From the NCBI GenBank assembly GCA_946623775.1, contig CAMORJ010000032.1, positions 1 through 14,971 of the forward strand: a stretch of DNA of 14,971 bases. The letters are read 5' to 3'. The notes under the pieces were generated by a model, which saw only the letters and a list, made by a program, of their open reading frames with translations, ran no database searches and was not told the DNA's origin. This document shows positions 6,902-13,500 of this stretch, one piece after another. Numbering within the stretch: position 1 is the stretch's first letter; every line of letters starts with the position of its first letter. The position numbers were made by a program, and so were the translations under genes. The stretch is from an uncultured Bacillota bacterium. Its GTDB lineage: Bacteria; Bacillota_I; Bacilli_A; RFN20; CAG-826.

Positions 6902-6916
6902 TGAAAGCGTTTCCAA
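6902..6916. promoter_or_regulatory. Catabolite-responsive element (cre)-like site
   Basis: Minus-strand TTGGAAACGCTTTCA matches the CcpA consensus WTGNAANCGNWNNCW at every defined position. It ends 11 bp upstream of the -35 hexamer, with its centre about 55 bp before the predicted start point. In B. subtilis, cre sites placed like this (ackA, pta) are used for activation, so CcpA-type control by carbon supply is plausible. It could instead bind another LacI/PurR-family regulator. Confidence 0.5.
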
Positions 6917-6955
6917 TGACTTTTTCTGCAAATTTTAAAAATCGAAAACGAAAAT

Positions 6956-6972
6956 ATTAGACCCTATCTAAT
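6956..6972 (-). terminator. Weak hairpin, possible terminator of the xpt operon
   Basis: ATTAGA and TCTAAT form a 6-bp AT-rich stem around a TAGGG loop, followed on the minus strand by ATTTTCGTTTTC. It is the only terminator-like structure between the xpt stop (7038) and the next promoter. The stem is weak and the U-tract interrupted, so an operator-like palindrome or no function are alternatives. The remainder of 6973-7037 is AT-rich, and I see no gene in it. Confidence 0.3.
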
Positions 6973-7037
6973 GAATTTCGCTTTCTTTAGAATAATGTAT
7001 AAAGTACGATTCTATCTGTCAGTTTCCGTTTTTCGGC

Positions 7038-7607
7038 TCAGAAAACCGGCTTCTTGTTCTCAAAAGCCTTGATGGATGCGCCAACGAAAACATCGATGCC
7101 TTCCGCCTCTAAAAGGCTATGGCCTTTTTGGAACGCTTTCTCGATGACGAAGGTCGCACCGACCACGTTGGCGTTTGCCTGCTTGCATATTTTCAGCAAT
7201 CCGGTGGCAACGTTTCCGTCGGCAAGGAAATCGTCAACGATCAAAACGTTGTCTCCGGCATGGAGATATTTCTTGGCGATCTGGATCTCGCTTTCGAAGC
7301 CGCGGGTGAAAGACTTCGCGATGGCGTTATAGAAATCGTTCCTGGTGATTTTGGATCTGCTCTTTTTCGCGAATACCAAAGGAAGGTCGCCGTATTCTTG
7401 GGCAACTGCGAAGGCGACGGCGATGCCGCTGGTTTCGCAGGTGACGATTTTATCGATGCGCTTGTCGCCGTAATGCTCCTTCACGCCTTTGGCGAAAGAA
7501 CGCAAGAACGCTACGTCGATCTGATGGTTCAGGAATGAGTCGACGCGGATGATATCATCGTCGATGATTTCACCGTCGTCGATAATGCGCTTTTCAATGT
7601 CCTTCAT
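7038..7607 (-). CDS. xpt: Xanthine phosphoribosyltransferase
   Basis: Makes XMP from xanthine and PRPP in the cytoplasm, feeding the GMP synthetase encoded just upstream. With the start at 7607 it is 189 aa, the usual Xpt length (about 190). The PRPP loop VLIVDDFLADGN is at residues 121-132. The N-terminal motif RVDSFLNHQID (21-31) is characteristic of Xpt and separates it from Hpt and Apt. CETSGIAVAF (57-66) is the beta-strand/PPi-loop region. I chose the ATG at 7607 because GGGAGTG lies eight bases upstream; an in-frame ATG at 7622 lies inside the guaA end and has no ribosome binding site. The start is five bases after the guaA stop, so the two are co-transcribed. Unlike B. subtilis xpt, the operon does not begin with a recognisable purine riboswitch. 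Confidence 0.94.
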   Translation of the reverse strand: MKDIEKRIIDDGEIIDDDIIRVDSFLNHQIDVAFLRSFAKGVKEHYGDKRIDKIVTCETSGIAVAFAVAQEYGDLPLVFAKKSRSKITRNDFYNAIAKSFTRGFESEIQIAKKYLHAGDNVLIVDDFLADGNVATGLLKICKQANANVVGATFVIEKAFQKGHSLLEAEGIDVFVGASIKAFENKKPVF

Positions 7608-7612
7608 CGTTC

Positions 7613-8593
7613 TCACTCCCATTCAATCGTCGCGACAGGTTTCGGAGAGATGTCGACCAAAACGCGGTTGACGCCTTTGACCTCTGCAAGGATCCTGTCT
7701 CTGATATGGAACAATTCCTTATAAGGAATCTCTTCCACGCTTGCACTGGTGGCGTCGATCGAATTGACCGCACGGATTACGACCATATGCTCGAAGGTTC
7801 TCTTGCCGTCTTTGATTCCGGTGGAGCAGAAAGGAGGCACGATGGTGAAGTATTGCCAAACTTTTCCGGCAAGTCCGATTTTGTCGAATTCGTCGCGGAG
7901 AATCGCATCGGATTCGCGAACCATCTCAAGCCTTTCGCGTGTGATCGCGCCAGGGCAACGCACGGCAAGGCCAGGGCCGGGGAACGGCTGACGGTAGACC
8001 ATGGAATCGGGCAAGCCTAAGGCTTTTCCGACTACACGTACCTCGTCTTTGTATAAGAATTTGACCGGCTCGACCAATTCGAAATTCAGCTCAGGGGGCA
8101 GGCCGCCGACGTTATGATGGGCCTTGACGCCTTTGGATTCGGTGATGTCAGGATAGATGGTGCCTTGGCCAAGGAATTCGATGCCGTCAAGTTTCTTGGC
8201 TTCCTCGGCGAAGACGTCGATGAAGATCTTTCCGATGATTTTGCGTTTGGTCTCGGGGTCATCGACGCCTGCTAGGGCATCGAGGAAGCGATCGGCGGCA
8301 TCGACGTAAATCAAATTGGCCGAGAGCTGTTCCTTGAAAACCTTGATGACCATTTCGGACTCGCCTTTGCGAAGCAAGCCATGATTGACGTGAACGCAGG
8401 TGAGGTTCTTGCCGATGGCTTTGATGAGAAGCGCAGCGCAGACGGAGGAATCGACGCCTCCCGACAAAGCAAGCAGGACCTTCTTGTCGCCGACTTGCTC
8501 TTTGATAGCCTTAAGCTGCTCTTCGATGAAGCGATTCGCTTTTTCGAGATTGTCGATCCTTTCCATGTTTGGATCGCGGACGTTCTGATTCAT
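7613..8593 (-). CDS. guaA: GMP synthetase ATP-pyrophosphatase subunit without amidotransferase domain
   Basis: Converts XMP to GMP through an adenylyl-XMP intermediate. Only the synthetase half is present: 326 aa against about 510 for the usual bacterial GuaA. The PP-loop SGGVDS is at residues 44-49, followed by HVNHGLLRKGE, LGQGTIYPD, the HHNVGGLP segment, RQPFPGPGLAVR, and the C-terminal dimerisation region ending SPKPVATIEWE. No class I glutamine amidotransferase domain precedes it; upstream is a different gene. It must use free ammonia or a separate GuaAa-type glutaminase encoded elsewhere. The ATG at 8593 is preferred because AGGAGG is at 8603-8608; a GTG at 8617, overlapping the upstream stop, would add eight residues. 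Middle gene of a three-gene operon with xpt downstream. Confidence 0.93.
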   Translation of the reverse strand: MNQNVRDPNMERIDNLEKANRFIEEQLKAIKEQVGDKKVLLALSGGVDSSVCAALLIKAIGKNLTCVHVNHGLLRKGESEMVIKVFKEQLSANLIYVDAADRFLDALAGVDDPETKRKIIGKIFIDVFAEEAKKLDGIEFLGQGTIYPDITESKGVKAHHNVGGLPPELNFELVEPVKFLYKDEVRVVGKALGLPDSMVYRQPFPGPGLAVRCPGAITRERLEMVRESDAILRDEFDKIGLAGKVWQYFTIVPPFCSTGIKDGKRTFEHMVVIRAVNSIDATSASVEEIPYKELFHIRDRILAEVKGVNRVLVDISPKPVATIEWE

Positions 8594-8613
8594 GAGTGGC
8601 ACCCTCCTATTTT

Positions 8614-9813
8614 TCACTCAGTAGCGTAGTTATCGAAATATCCTTGGATGTAGACGACCGGGGTTCCCTTATCGCCGGACCCGGAGGTCAAATCGGACAA
8701 AGAGCCAATCAAGTCGGTGAGCCTGCGGGGCGTGGTGCCTTCGCTGACCATCTGACCGACGAGGCTGCCGTCTTTCTTCGCGATCTCGGCGGAGATTGCT
8801 TTGGCAAGTGCTTCTCCCGAGAGGTCTTTGAAATCGTTATCGGCCAAGTATTTGATCTTCAATTCGTTGGGGGTTCCTTCTAGGCCAATGGTATGGAAGG
8901 GCGAGACAACTGGGTCTGCGAATTCCCAAATCCCGCACACGGGGTCCTTGAATCCGCCATCGCCATAGACCATGACCTCGACGTGCTTGCCAGTTTTCTC
9001 AAGCATGATTCTTTGAATCTCATCAACGATGCCTTGCCCATCGCGAGGGAACAGCTTGACTTTATCCTCGGTGGCTTTGTTGGAACCAAGGAGGCCGTAA
9101 TCACGGTTATATCCGCTGCCGTTGACCGGCTCATTCATGATCTCATGGAGGCCGAGGACTTTTTTGGCACCGGCTTCTTTTAGGATGCGGATGGTGCGGG
9201 GAGCGGTATGGATATCCGCAGCGATGACCGCGTCGACTTTATCGATGATGGCACGGGGATCGTTGCCGAAGATGATTTCCACTTCAGCGCCGCATTCCTG
9301 GATTAGTTTTTGGTAATAGTCGACATAATCGACTCCGGTGAATGCATGGAGCTTATAGCCGAAGTACTCACGGTATTTTTCCAATGTGAGGATATCTTTG
9401 CTGGGGTTGAGGCCCAAATTATCGACGTCATCTTGGCTGACGAGCTGGTTGCCGACCTCATCGGAAGGATAGGAGAGCTGCAACACGATTTTCTTCGCCC
9501 CTTTGGCAATGCCCCTGAGGCAGATGGCAAAGCGGTTGCGGCTGAGGATCGGGAATACGACCCCCACTGTTCCGCCGCCGGTTTTTGCCTTGACGTCGGC
9601 GGCGATATCGGCAACGGTCGCATAGTTTCCTTGCGCCCTGCCGACGATGGCTTCAGTGATGCAGATAATATCCCTATTGCGCACTTTAAAACCCCATTCT
9701 GGGTCGGAAGCTGCGTCAAGGACTGCGTTGGTGACGAACGCCACGATATCATCGCCTTCTCGCACGATCGGGGTGCGAATTCCACGAGACACGGTTCCAA
9801 CACGTCGAGTCAT
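8614..9813 (-). CDS. CofE-like protein (F420-0:L-glutamate ligase family), function unknown here
   Basis: A 399-aa protein with the F420_ligase (CofE-type) domain. Close relatives occur in Lactobacillus and other Bacilli, which are not known to make coenzyme F420. Visible parts: the N-terminus VSRGIRTPIVREGDD (8-22); the CofE-like strand DIICITEAIVGRAQGNYATV near 48-67, replacing the KxxSxxEG pattern of true CofE; ILSRNRFA near 89-96; YPSDEVGN near 114-121; GDGGFKDPV in the C-terminal half; and a tail with TTPRRLTDLIGSL and DLTSGSGDKGTPV. True CofE adds glutamate to F420-0 with GTP; the substrate here is unknown. GGAGG at 9820-9824 sets the start. Being first in an operon with guaA and xpt suggests a role tied to guanine nucleotides or to the amide/ammonia supply of GuaA, but that is inference. 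Confidence 0.85.
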   Translation of the reverse strand: MTRRVGTVSRGIRTPIVREGDDIVAFVTNAVLDAASDPEWGFKVRNRDIICITEAIVGRAQGNYATVADIAADVKAKTGGGTVGVVFPILSRNRFAICLRGIAKGAKKIVLQLSYPSDEVGNQLVSQDDVDNLGLNPSKDILTLEKYREYFGYKLHAFTGVDYVDYYQKLIQECGAEVEIIFGNDPRAIIDKVDAVIAADIHTAPRTIRILKEAGAKKVLGLHEIMNEPVNGSGYNRDYGLLGSNKATEDKVKLFPRDGQGIVDEIQRIMLEKTGKHVEVMVYGDGGFKDPVCGIWEFADPVVSPFHTIGLEGTPNELKIKYLADNDFKDLSGEALAKAISAEIAKKDGSLVGQMVSEGTTPRRLTDLIGSLSDLTSGSGDKGTPVVYIQGYFDNYATE

Positions 9814-9835
9814 ATTTGTCCTCCAACTTATGTTG

Positions 9836-9923
9836 CGTGCAAGCCCTTTGCACGTTTGATACGCCCATTATTTTAACCCATCTTTATGGGCGCTTTTTTA
9901 TGGTAGCGCTTGCATGAGCGCCC
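9836..9923 (-). promoter_or_regulatory. Structured leader of the cofE-like/guaA/xpt operon, class not recognised
   Basis: In transcript order: GGGCGCT..AGCGCCC (9917-9923 with 9888-9894) competes with a small hairpin GCGCT..AGCGC (9917-9921 with 9906-9910). It also competes with CGCCCAT..ATGGGCG (9886-9892 with 9862-9868), which contains an alternative CCCAT..ATGGG. A separate 7-bp hairpin CGTGCAA..TTGCACG (9848-9854 with 9836-9842, 5-nt loop) stands just before GTTGGAGG. The overlap of three stems looks like a switch. It has none of the purine, PRPP/ppGpp, preQ1 or ZTP signatures I know. No convincing promoter hexamers could be placed, so the transcript 5' end is unknown. Confidence 0.5.
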
Positions 9924-9935
9924 TTTCGTATAACG

Positions 9936-9971
9936 AAAAAAATCGCTTCTCCGAGAGCGAAAAAGCGATTT
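9936..9971 (-). terminator. Intrinsic terminator after the FAD oxidoreductase gene
   Basis: AAATCGCTT (9963-9971) pairs with AAGCGATTT (9940-9948), a 9-bp stem with a U-run reaching 9936 on the minus strand. It lies 11 bp after the oxidoreductase stop. It separates that gene from the cofE-like operon, which therefore needs its own promoter or readthrough. An A-run on the other side makes it potentially bidirectional. Confidence 0.88.
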
Positions 9972-9982
9972 TGGAATTTGGG

Positions 9983-11395
9983 TTAATTCTTGGCCGCGAT
10001 AGCGCGGGCAATCACGATGCCGGAGGCACCGGCTTGAGCAAGGCCGCGGGTCAATCCAGCGCCGTCGCCGCCTACGTAAAGGTTTTTGATGGAGCGGACC
10101 TCTAACGAATTATCGACGTCAGGATGGGCGGAATAATACTTAGCCTCGATGCCATAGAGCAAGGTATGCTCAGTCGCGATGCCTGGGGTGACTTTATCAA
10201 GGACCTTGATCATTTCGATGATGGCCTCCATCGTCTTCTGCGGCATGCAGAGAGTCAAATCCCCCGGAACCGCCTCAGGCAAAGTCGGACGGACGAATCC
10301 TTCAGCGATGCGCTTCGGGGTTGAGCGTCTGCCGAGCAAGATGTCGCCGAACCTTTGAATCAAAACACCGCCGCATGCCAGTTGATTAGCCAACGAGGAT
10401 ACTTTCTTCGCGTATTCATTCGGCGCTTTGAACGGTTCGGAGAAATGGTGCGAAACCAACAAGGCAAAGTTCGTGTTCCTCGAAGACAAACTGGAATCGG
10501 AATAAGAGTGGCCATTAACATTAACGACGCCTTCATAGTTTTCGACTACAACATGGCCTCCCGGATTCGAGCAGAATGTGCGAACGGTATTCCCGCTTGA
10601 GGTTTGATATAGGAATTTGCCTTCGTAGAGGTTTTCATTGATTTCTTCCATCACGAGGTTGGGGCACTCCACGCGAACGCCGATATCGACTTGGTTCTGG
10701 GTCATGCTGATTCCACGGCGTTCCAAGATCTCGGCCAGCCATTTGCTGCCTTCTCTTCCGACGCTTAAAGAGACGTATTTAGCCTCCATTTGCGTGCCGT
10801 TTTCCAATATAACCCCGCAAATCTCATTGTTTTCCACGACGATGTCTTTCACCTTTGTGCCGAAGAACATCGAAATCCTGGTGCTGAGATAGTTAGAGAT
10901 CTGGGTGAGAATTTTCAAATTCTCCTCTGTTCCGAGATGGCGGACTTTGCTGCGGAGAAGTTTGATTCCAGCGGCCATTGCCCTGCGTTCAATTTGCTTG
11001 ACGGTCGGGGTGTTGGGATCGGTGATGACATCCGTGGCGCCGAATTTCAAGTTGATTCCGTCAACATAGTTGATAGCTTCAAGAAGGGCGTCTTCGCCAA
11101 TGTAGTTCATCAACCATCCGCCGAATTCGGTAGTAATGTTGAACTTGCCATCGGAATAGGCCCCCGCCCCGCCAAATCCATTGGTGATGGAACATGCGGG
11201 ATAACATTCGCTGAACCCCTTCGGGTTGAGCGGGCATTTGGTAAGCTTATGCTCCAAAATCGGGCAGCGCCTCTTTTCAATGGGGTTTCCCCCATCGATT
11301 AAGGCAATCTTCAGTTCGGGTTTGAGCCTGTTCAGCTCATAAGCGGCGAAGTATCCAGCAGGACCCGCGCCAACAAAAATCACATCAAATTTCAT
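9983..11395 (-). CDS. COG2509-type FAD-dependent oxidoreductase, substrate unknown
   Basis: Cytoplasmic flavoprotein of the uncharacterised FAD-dependent dehydrogenase family COG2509, 470 aa from the ATG at 11395. The dinucleotide-binding Rossmann motif VGAGPAGYFAAYEL is at residues 8-21, directly at the N-terminus, and the acidic end of beta-2 is LIDGG (32-36). A cysteine-bearing stretch follows (Cys44, 54, 64, 68) leading to NGFGGAGAYSDGKFN (72-86). The C-terminal FAD motif is NLYVGGDGAGLTRGLAQAGA. An upstream in-frame TTG at 11428 and GTG at 11404 or so are less likely; the ATG places beta-1 where the fold needs it, but its ribosome binding site (AAGG) is weak. It is a single-gene unit between a tRNA terminator and its own terminator. 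No physiological substrate is established for the family, and the neighbouring salvage genes do not prove a link. Confidence 0.85.
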   Translation of the reverse strand: MKFDVIFVGAGPAGYFAAYELNRLKPELKIALIDGGNPIEKRRCPILEHKLTKCPLNPKGFSECYPACSITNGFGGAGAYSDGKFNITTEFGGWLMNYIGEDALLEAINYVDGINLKFGATDVITDPNTPTVKQIERRAMAAGIKLLRSKVRHLGTEENLKILTQISNYLSTRISMFFGTKVKDIVVENNEICGVILENGTQMEAKYVSLSVGREGSKWLAEILERRGISMTQNQVDIGVRVECPNLVMEEINENLYEGKFLYQTSSGNTVRTFCSNPGGHVVVENYEGVVNVNGHSYSDSSLSSRNTNFALLVSHHFSEPFKAPNEYAKKVSSLANQLACGGVLIQRFGDILLGRRSTPKRIAEGFVRPTLPEAVPGDLTLCMPQKTMEAIIEMIKVLDKVTPGIATEHTLLYGIEAKYYSAHPDVDNSLEVRSIKNLYVGGDGAGLTRGLAQAGASGIVIARAIAAKN

Positions 11396-11521
11396 AATCA
11401 CACAGCCCTTAATAATACCTGCGGTCAAAAAAAGTACAAAGACTTTTTCTTGCCTGTTTCACATTTACATCAAACTTGGAATTTGAAGAACGAAAATGTA
11501 AGATGACGAGCCACTTTTAAC

Positions 11522-11546
11522 GAAAAAAGACGCATTTGCTTGCGTC
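11522..11546 (-). terminator. Intrinsic terminator of the tRNA-Leu gene
   Basis: GACGCA (11540-11545) pairs with TGCGTC (11528-11533) around a 6-nt loop, followed by six U residues on the minus strand. It begins 16 bp after the CCA end of the tRNA. Confidence 0.88.
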
Positions 11547-11561
11547 ATTTCTCGAACAATC

Positions 11562-11648
11562 TGGTGCCCAAGGGGGGACTCGAACCCCCACGGATTCATC
11601 ATCCAGCGGATTTTGAGTCCGCCGCGTCTACCATTCCACCACTCGGGC
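11562..11648 (-). tRNA. tRNA-Leu, anticodon CAA
   Basis: A class II tRNA of 87 nt including an encoded CCA end. The acceptor stem GCCCGAG pairs with CTTGGGC (one G-T pair), with discriminator A. The D-arm region TGGTGGAATGGTAGAC is typical of tRNA-Leu. The anticodon stem is GCGGA/TCCGC with loop CTCAAAA, giving anticodon CAA (reads TTG). The long variable arm GGAT..ATCC confirms the Leu class. The T-arm is GGGGG TTCGAGT CCCCC. It stands alone with its own promoter and terminator. Confidence 0.97.
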
Positions 11649-11679
11649 AGTAGTGTTTTGCGCTTTTGGCGCGAAACGT

Positions 11680-11708
11680 ATTATAAAGGCAACTTAGGGA
11701 CCATTCAA
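11680..11708 (-). promoter_or_regulatory. Promoter of tRNA-Leu
   Basis: Minus-strand TTGAAT (11703-11708) and a perfect TATAAT (11680-11685) are 17 bp apart. The predicted start near 11673 gives a leader of about 25 nt that begins with a small hairpin, GCGC..GCGC (11660-11672), before the mature 5' end. Confidence 0.85.
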
Positions 11709-11747
11709 CCAGAAATTCATTGCTGTGCATTAGTTGCCCATGGCATG

Positions 11748-11778
11748 AAAAATGGGGTTCTTATATAAGAAACCCCAT
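11748..11778 (-). terminator. Intrinsic terminator of prs
   Basis: ATGGGGTT (11771-11778) pairs with AACCCCAT (11752-11759). The interior CTTATATAAG is itself self-complementary, so the whole forms a near-continuous hairpin, followed by TTTT on the minus strand. It lies about 40 bp after the prs stop. Confidence 0.85.
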
Positions 11779-11816
11779 ATAGATTCATCGAGAATCGATA
11801 CACGTCTCGAGTATTT

Positions 11817-12803
11817 TTATTGGCGGGTGGTGAATCTTAGTTTGCCGTTGAACAAAGCATAGGAAGATTCCGAAAGCGGTTTGTTGTCGACAACGCGCTG
11901 AATCGTCTCGGAGAGAAGCCCAGACAAAGTGATTACTTTGATGAACGGAAGCTCGCGGAAACGTTGGGAAAGCGGAATGGAATCGGTAACCACCACTTCA
12001 TCGAAGACGCCTTCCTTCAGCAAGTCGTAGCAAGGATCGGAGAAGACGGGGTGAATGGCGAGGATCGAAACGGATTTTGCGCCAGCTTCACGCAAAGCCC
12101 TTGCACCGATGCAAGCGGATTTGCCAGTATCGATCATGTCGTCGACCATGTAGCAGTTCTTTCCTGCGACATCGCCGATGATATTCATGCATTCCGGCTG
12201 AAGATTGGAATTGCGCCTCTTATCAATGATGGCGATGGGGGCATTGAATGGTTCCGCCAAATCCCTAGCACGGTTTACTCCGCCGTGGTCAGGGGAAACG
12301 ATGATTCCTTCGCTCATGTCCTTGCCGGACTCATAGAGGTATTGGGCAAGCAACGGAACGGCGGTCAAGTCATCGACCAAGCAAGAGAAGAAGCCCTGCT
12401 CCTGTGCGGCGTGTAGGTTAACGGTAATGACGCGGTCAACGCCAGCAGCATCGATGAGTTTTGCAACCAAAGCGCTGGTGATCGGCTGACGGGGTTTGGC
12501 CTTCCTGTCTTGTCTGGAATATCCGAAATACGGGACAACGAAATTGATTTCGCCAGCCGAAGCCCTGCGGCAAGCATCGGTAAAAATCAAGGCGTCCATC
12601 AGGTTGTCGTTAACGGGAGGGCACGTGGACTGAATGATGAATATCCTTTTGCCGCGAACCGTGGGAACCGGTTCGATGAGCCTCTCTCCCGAAGGGAATT
12701 TGTAAATGATTCTTTCGCTTAGAGGAACCCCCAGGATTTCCGAGATCTTATTCGCCAGCTCTTCATTGGCTGAGAGCGAGAACAACATGGTATTTTCCAG
12801 CAT
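11817..12803 (-). CDS. prs: Ribose-phosphate pyrophosphokinase (class I PRPP synthetase)
   Basis: Makes PRPP from ribose 5-phosphate and ATP; PRPP is the co-substrate of all the phosphoribosyltransferases in this window. It is 328 aa from the ATG at 12803, close to the usual 315-320. Motifs in order: PSGE (37-40); the flexible-loop signature YSRQDRKAKPRQPITS (95-110), typical of class I enzymes; NLHA with His131; SPDHGGVNRAR (170-180); the catalytic lysine region IDKRR (193-197); and the PRPP motif VDDMIDTGKS (220-229). GGAGG at 12811-12815 lies seven bases before this ATG; a longer frame from 12863 starts beyond the probable promoter. The ribosome binding site sits in the loop of a 4-bp GTTG/CAAC hairpin. 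Single-gene unit, divergent from hpt. Confidence 0.95.
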   Translation of the reverse strand: MLENTMLFSLSANEELANKISEILGVPLSERIIYKFPSGERLIEPVPTVRGKRIFIIQSTCPPVNDNLMDALIFTDACRRASAGEINFVVPYFGYSRQDRKAKPRQPITSALVAKLIDAAGVDRVITVNLHAAQEQGFFSCLVDDLTAVPLLAQYLYESGKDMSEGIIVSPDHGGVNRARDLAEPFNAPIAIIDKRRNSNLQPECMNIIGDVAGKNCYMVDDMIDTGKSACIGARALREAGAKSVSILAIHPVFSDPCYDLLKEGVFDEVVVTDSIPLSQRFRELPFIKVITLSGLLSETIQRVVDNKPLSESSYALFNGKLRFTTRQ

Positions 12804-12826
12804 GGTTGCGCCTCCAACTTTTATGA

Positions 12827-12847
12827 TTATAAACCTCGAAAGCGAGG
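12827..12847 (-). promoter_or_regulatory. prs promoter -10 region with palindrome in the spacer
   Basis: A perfect minus-strand TATAAT lies at 12827-12832, 23 bp upstream of the prs start. No good -35 is visible at 16-18 bp. The spacer holds a palindrome, CCTCG..CGAGG (12834-12847), immediately upstream of the -10, where a bound regulator could assist or block RNA polymerase. Confidence 0.5.
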
Positions 12848-12891
12848 AAAAGGGAACACACAAATAATTTTTCCATTTCTTTGCTCATGAG

Positions 12892-12897
12892 TATAAT
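12892..12897 (+). promoter_or_regulatory. hpt promoter -10 box
   Basis: A perfect TATAAT stands 25 bp before the chosen hpt start; the -35 region (TTTTCC at 17 bp) is weak. The transcript would begin near 12904. This rules out the upstream in-frame start at 12881 and supports the ATG at 12923. It shares the hpt/prs gap with the divergent prs promoter. Confidence 0.6.
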
Positions 12898-12922
12898 TAA
12901 CGGCATGGCAGGAGGCAGAGCC

Positions 12923-13480
12923 ATGGAAGAACTTGTAATGTCTAACCGCGAAATCCTTGATGCTTGCGAAAGGATTGGAGCAGATCTCACCAACAGATTA
13001 AAAGGCGTTTCAGGGATACCGCTGTTCGTCTGCGTCATGAAAGGCGCCATCAACTTCATGGTCGACTTAATGCAAAACGTCGACATGGATATCTTGACCG
13101 ACTACATCCAAATCCGCTCGTTCGAGGGAATGGAAAGCACCGGCAAGGTAACGCTCATCAAAGATGCGAGCCACCGCGTCAAGGACAGGACAGTCGTCAT
13201 CGTCGAAGATGTCGTAGACACCGGAATCTCCATGGATTTCCTCACCAAGCATTTCCAAGAGCTCGGCGCGAAAGAAGTCATTGTCGTCGCTTTGTTCGAC
13301 AAGAAGGATGCCCGCAAAGTACCCGTCAAAATCGATTATGTCGGAAAAGTCCTGGAAGGCAGCAAATTCCTCGTCGGATATGGTTTGGATTATCGCGGCC
13401 TAATGCGTAACGTCCCATTCGTCTATGTGCCCACCAAAGACGAAGTCGCCGAATGGGATGCACTTCTGGAAAAACGTTAA
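12923..13480 (+). CDS. hpt: Hypoxanthine(-guanine) phosphoribosyltransferase
   Basis: Converts hypoxanthine or guanine and PRPP to IMP or GMP. It is 185 aa with the start at 12923, matching the family's usual 180. The PRPP motif VVIVEDVVDTGISM is at residues 91-104. The PPi-loop region VCVMKGAINFMVDL (36-49) and the flexible loop near residues 64-80 (IRSFEGMESTGKV) are present. The base-binding end is GYGLDYRGLMRNVPFVYV. AGGAGG at 12910-12915 is seven bases before the ATG. It is the only plus-strand gene and stands alone; it is not next to tilS or ftsH as in B. subtilis. It converges on upp, and the two share a palindromic terminator. Confidence 0.94.
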   Translation: MEELVMSNREILDACERIGADLTNRLKGVSGIPLFVCVMKGAINFMVDLMQNVDMDILTDYIQIRSFEGMESTGKVTLIKDASHRVKDRTVVIVEDVVDTGISMDFLTKHFQELGAKEVIVVALFDKKDARKVPVKIDYVGKVLEGSKFLVGYGLDYRGLMRNVPFVYVPTKDEVAEWDALLEKR

Positions 13481-13500
13481 AATAGCGAACCCGTGTATTG

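Noticed and set aside
8594..8617. GTG at 8617 as guaA start, overlapping the upstream stop
   Set aside because: The ATG at 8593 has AGGAGG nine bases upstream; the GTG has no ribosome binding site, and its extra residues would encode that AGGAGG.
9862..9897. Plus-strand hairpin CGCCCAT..ATGGGCG followed by CTTTTTTA, looking like a terminator
   Set aside because: No plus-strand gene reads into it. In minus-strand sense it is part of the alternative-stem leader of the cofE-like operon, so I kept it only there.
9836..9923. Possible guanine, PRPP/ppGpp, preQ1 or ZTP riboswitch upstream of the cofE-like operon
   Set aside because: The conserved core bases of these classes are absent; only generic alternative stems can be supported.
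11405..11437. TTGTAC and TATTAT as promoter of the FAD oxidoreductase
   Set aside because: The -35 is only a three-of-six match and the spacer is 16 bp within a T-rich stretch; too weak to list as a feature, though some promoter must lie in this gap.
11547..11559. TTTCTCGAACAAT near the tRNA terminator as a PurR box
   Set aside because: It differs from the AWWWCCGAACWWT consensus at several positions and lies downstream of the tRNA, not at a promoter.
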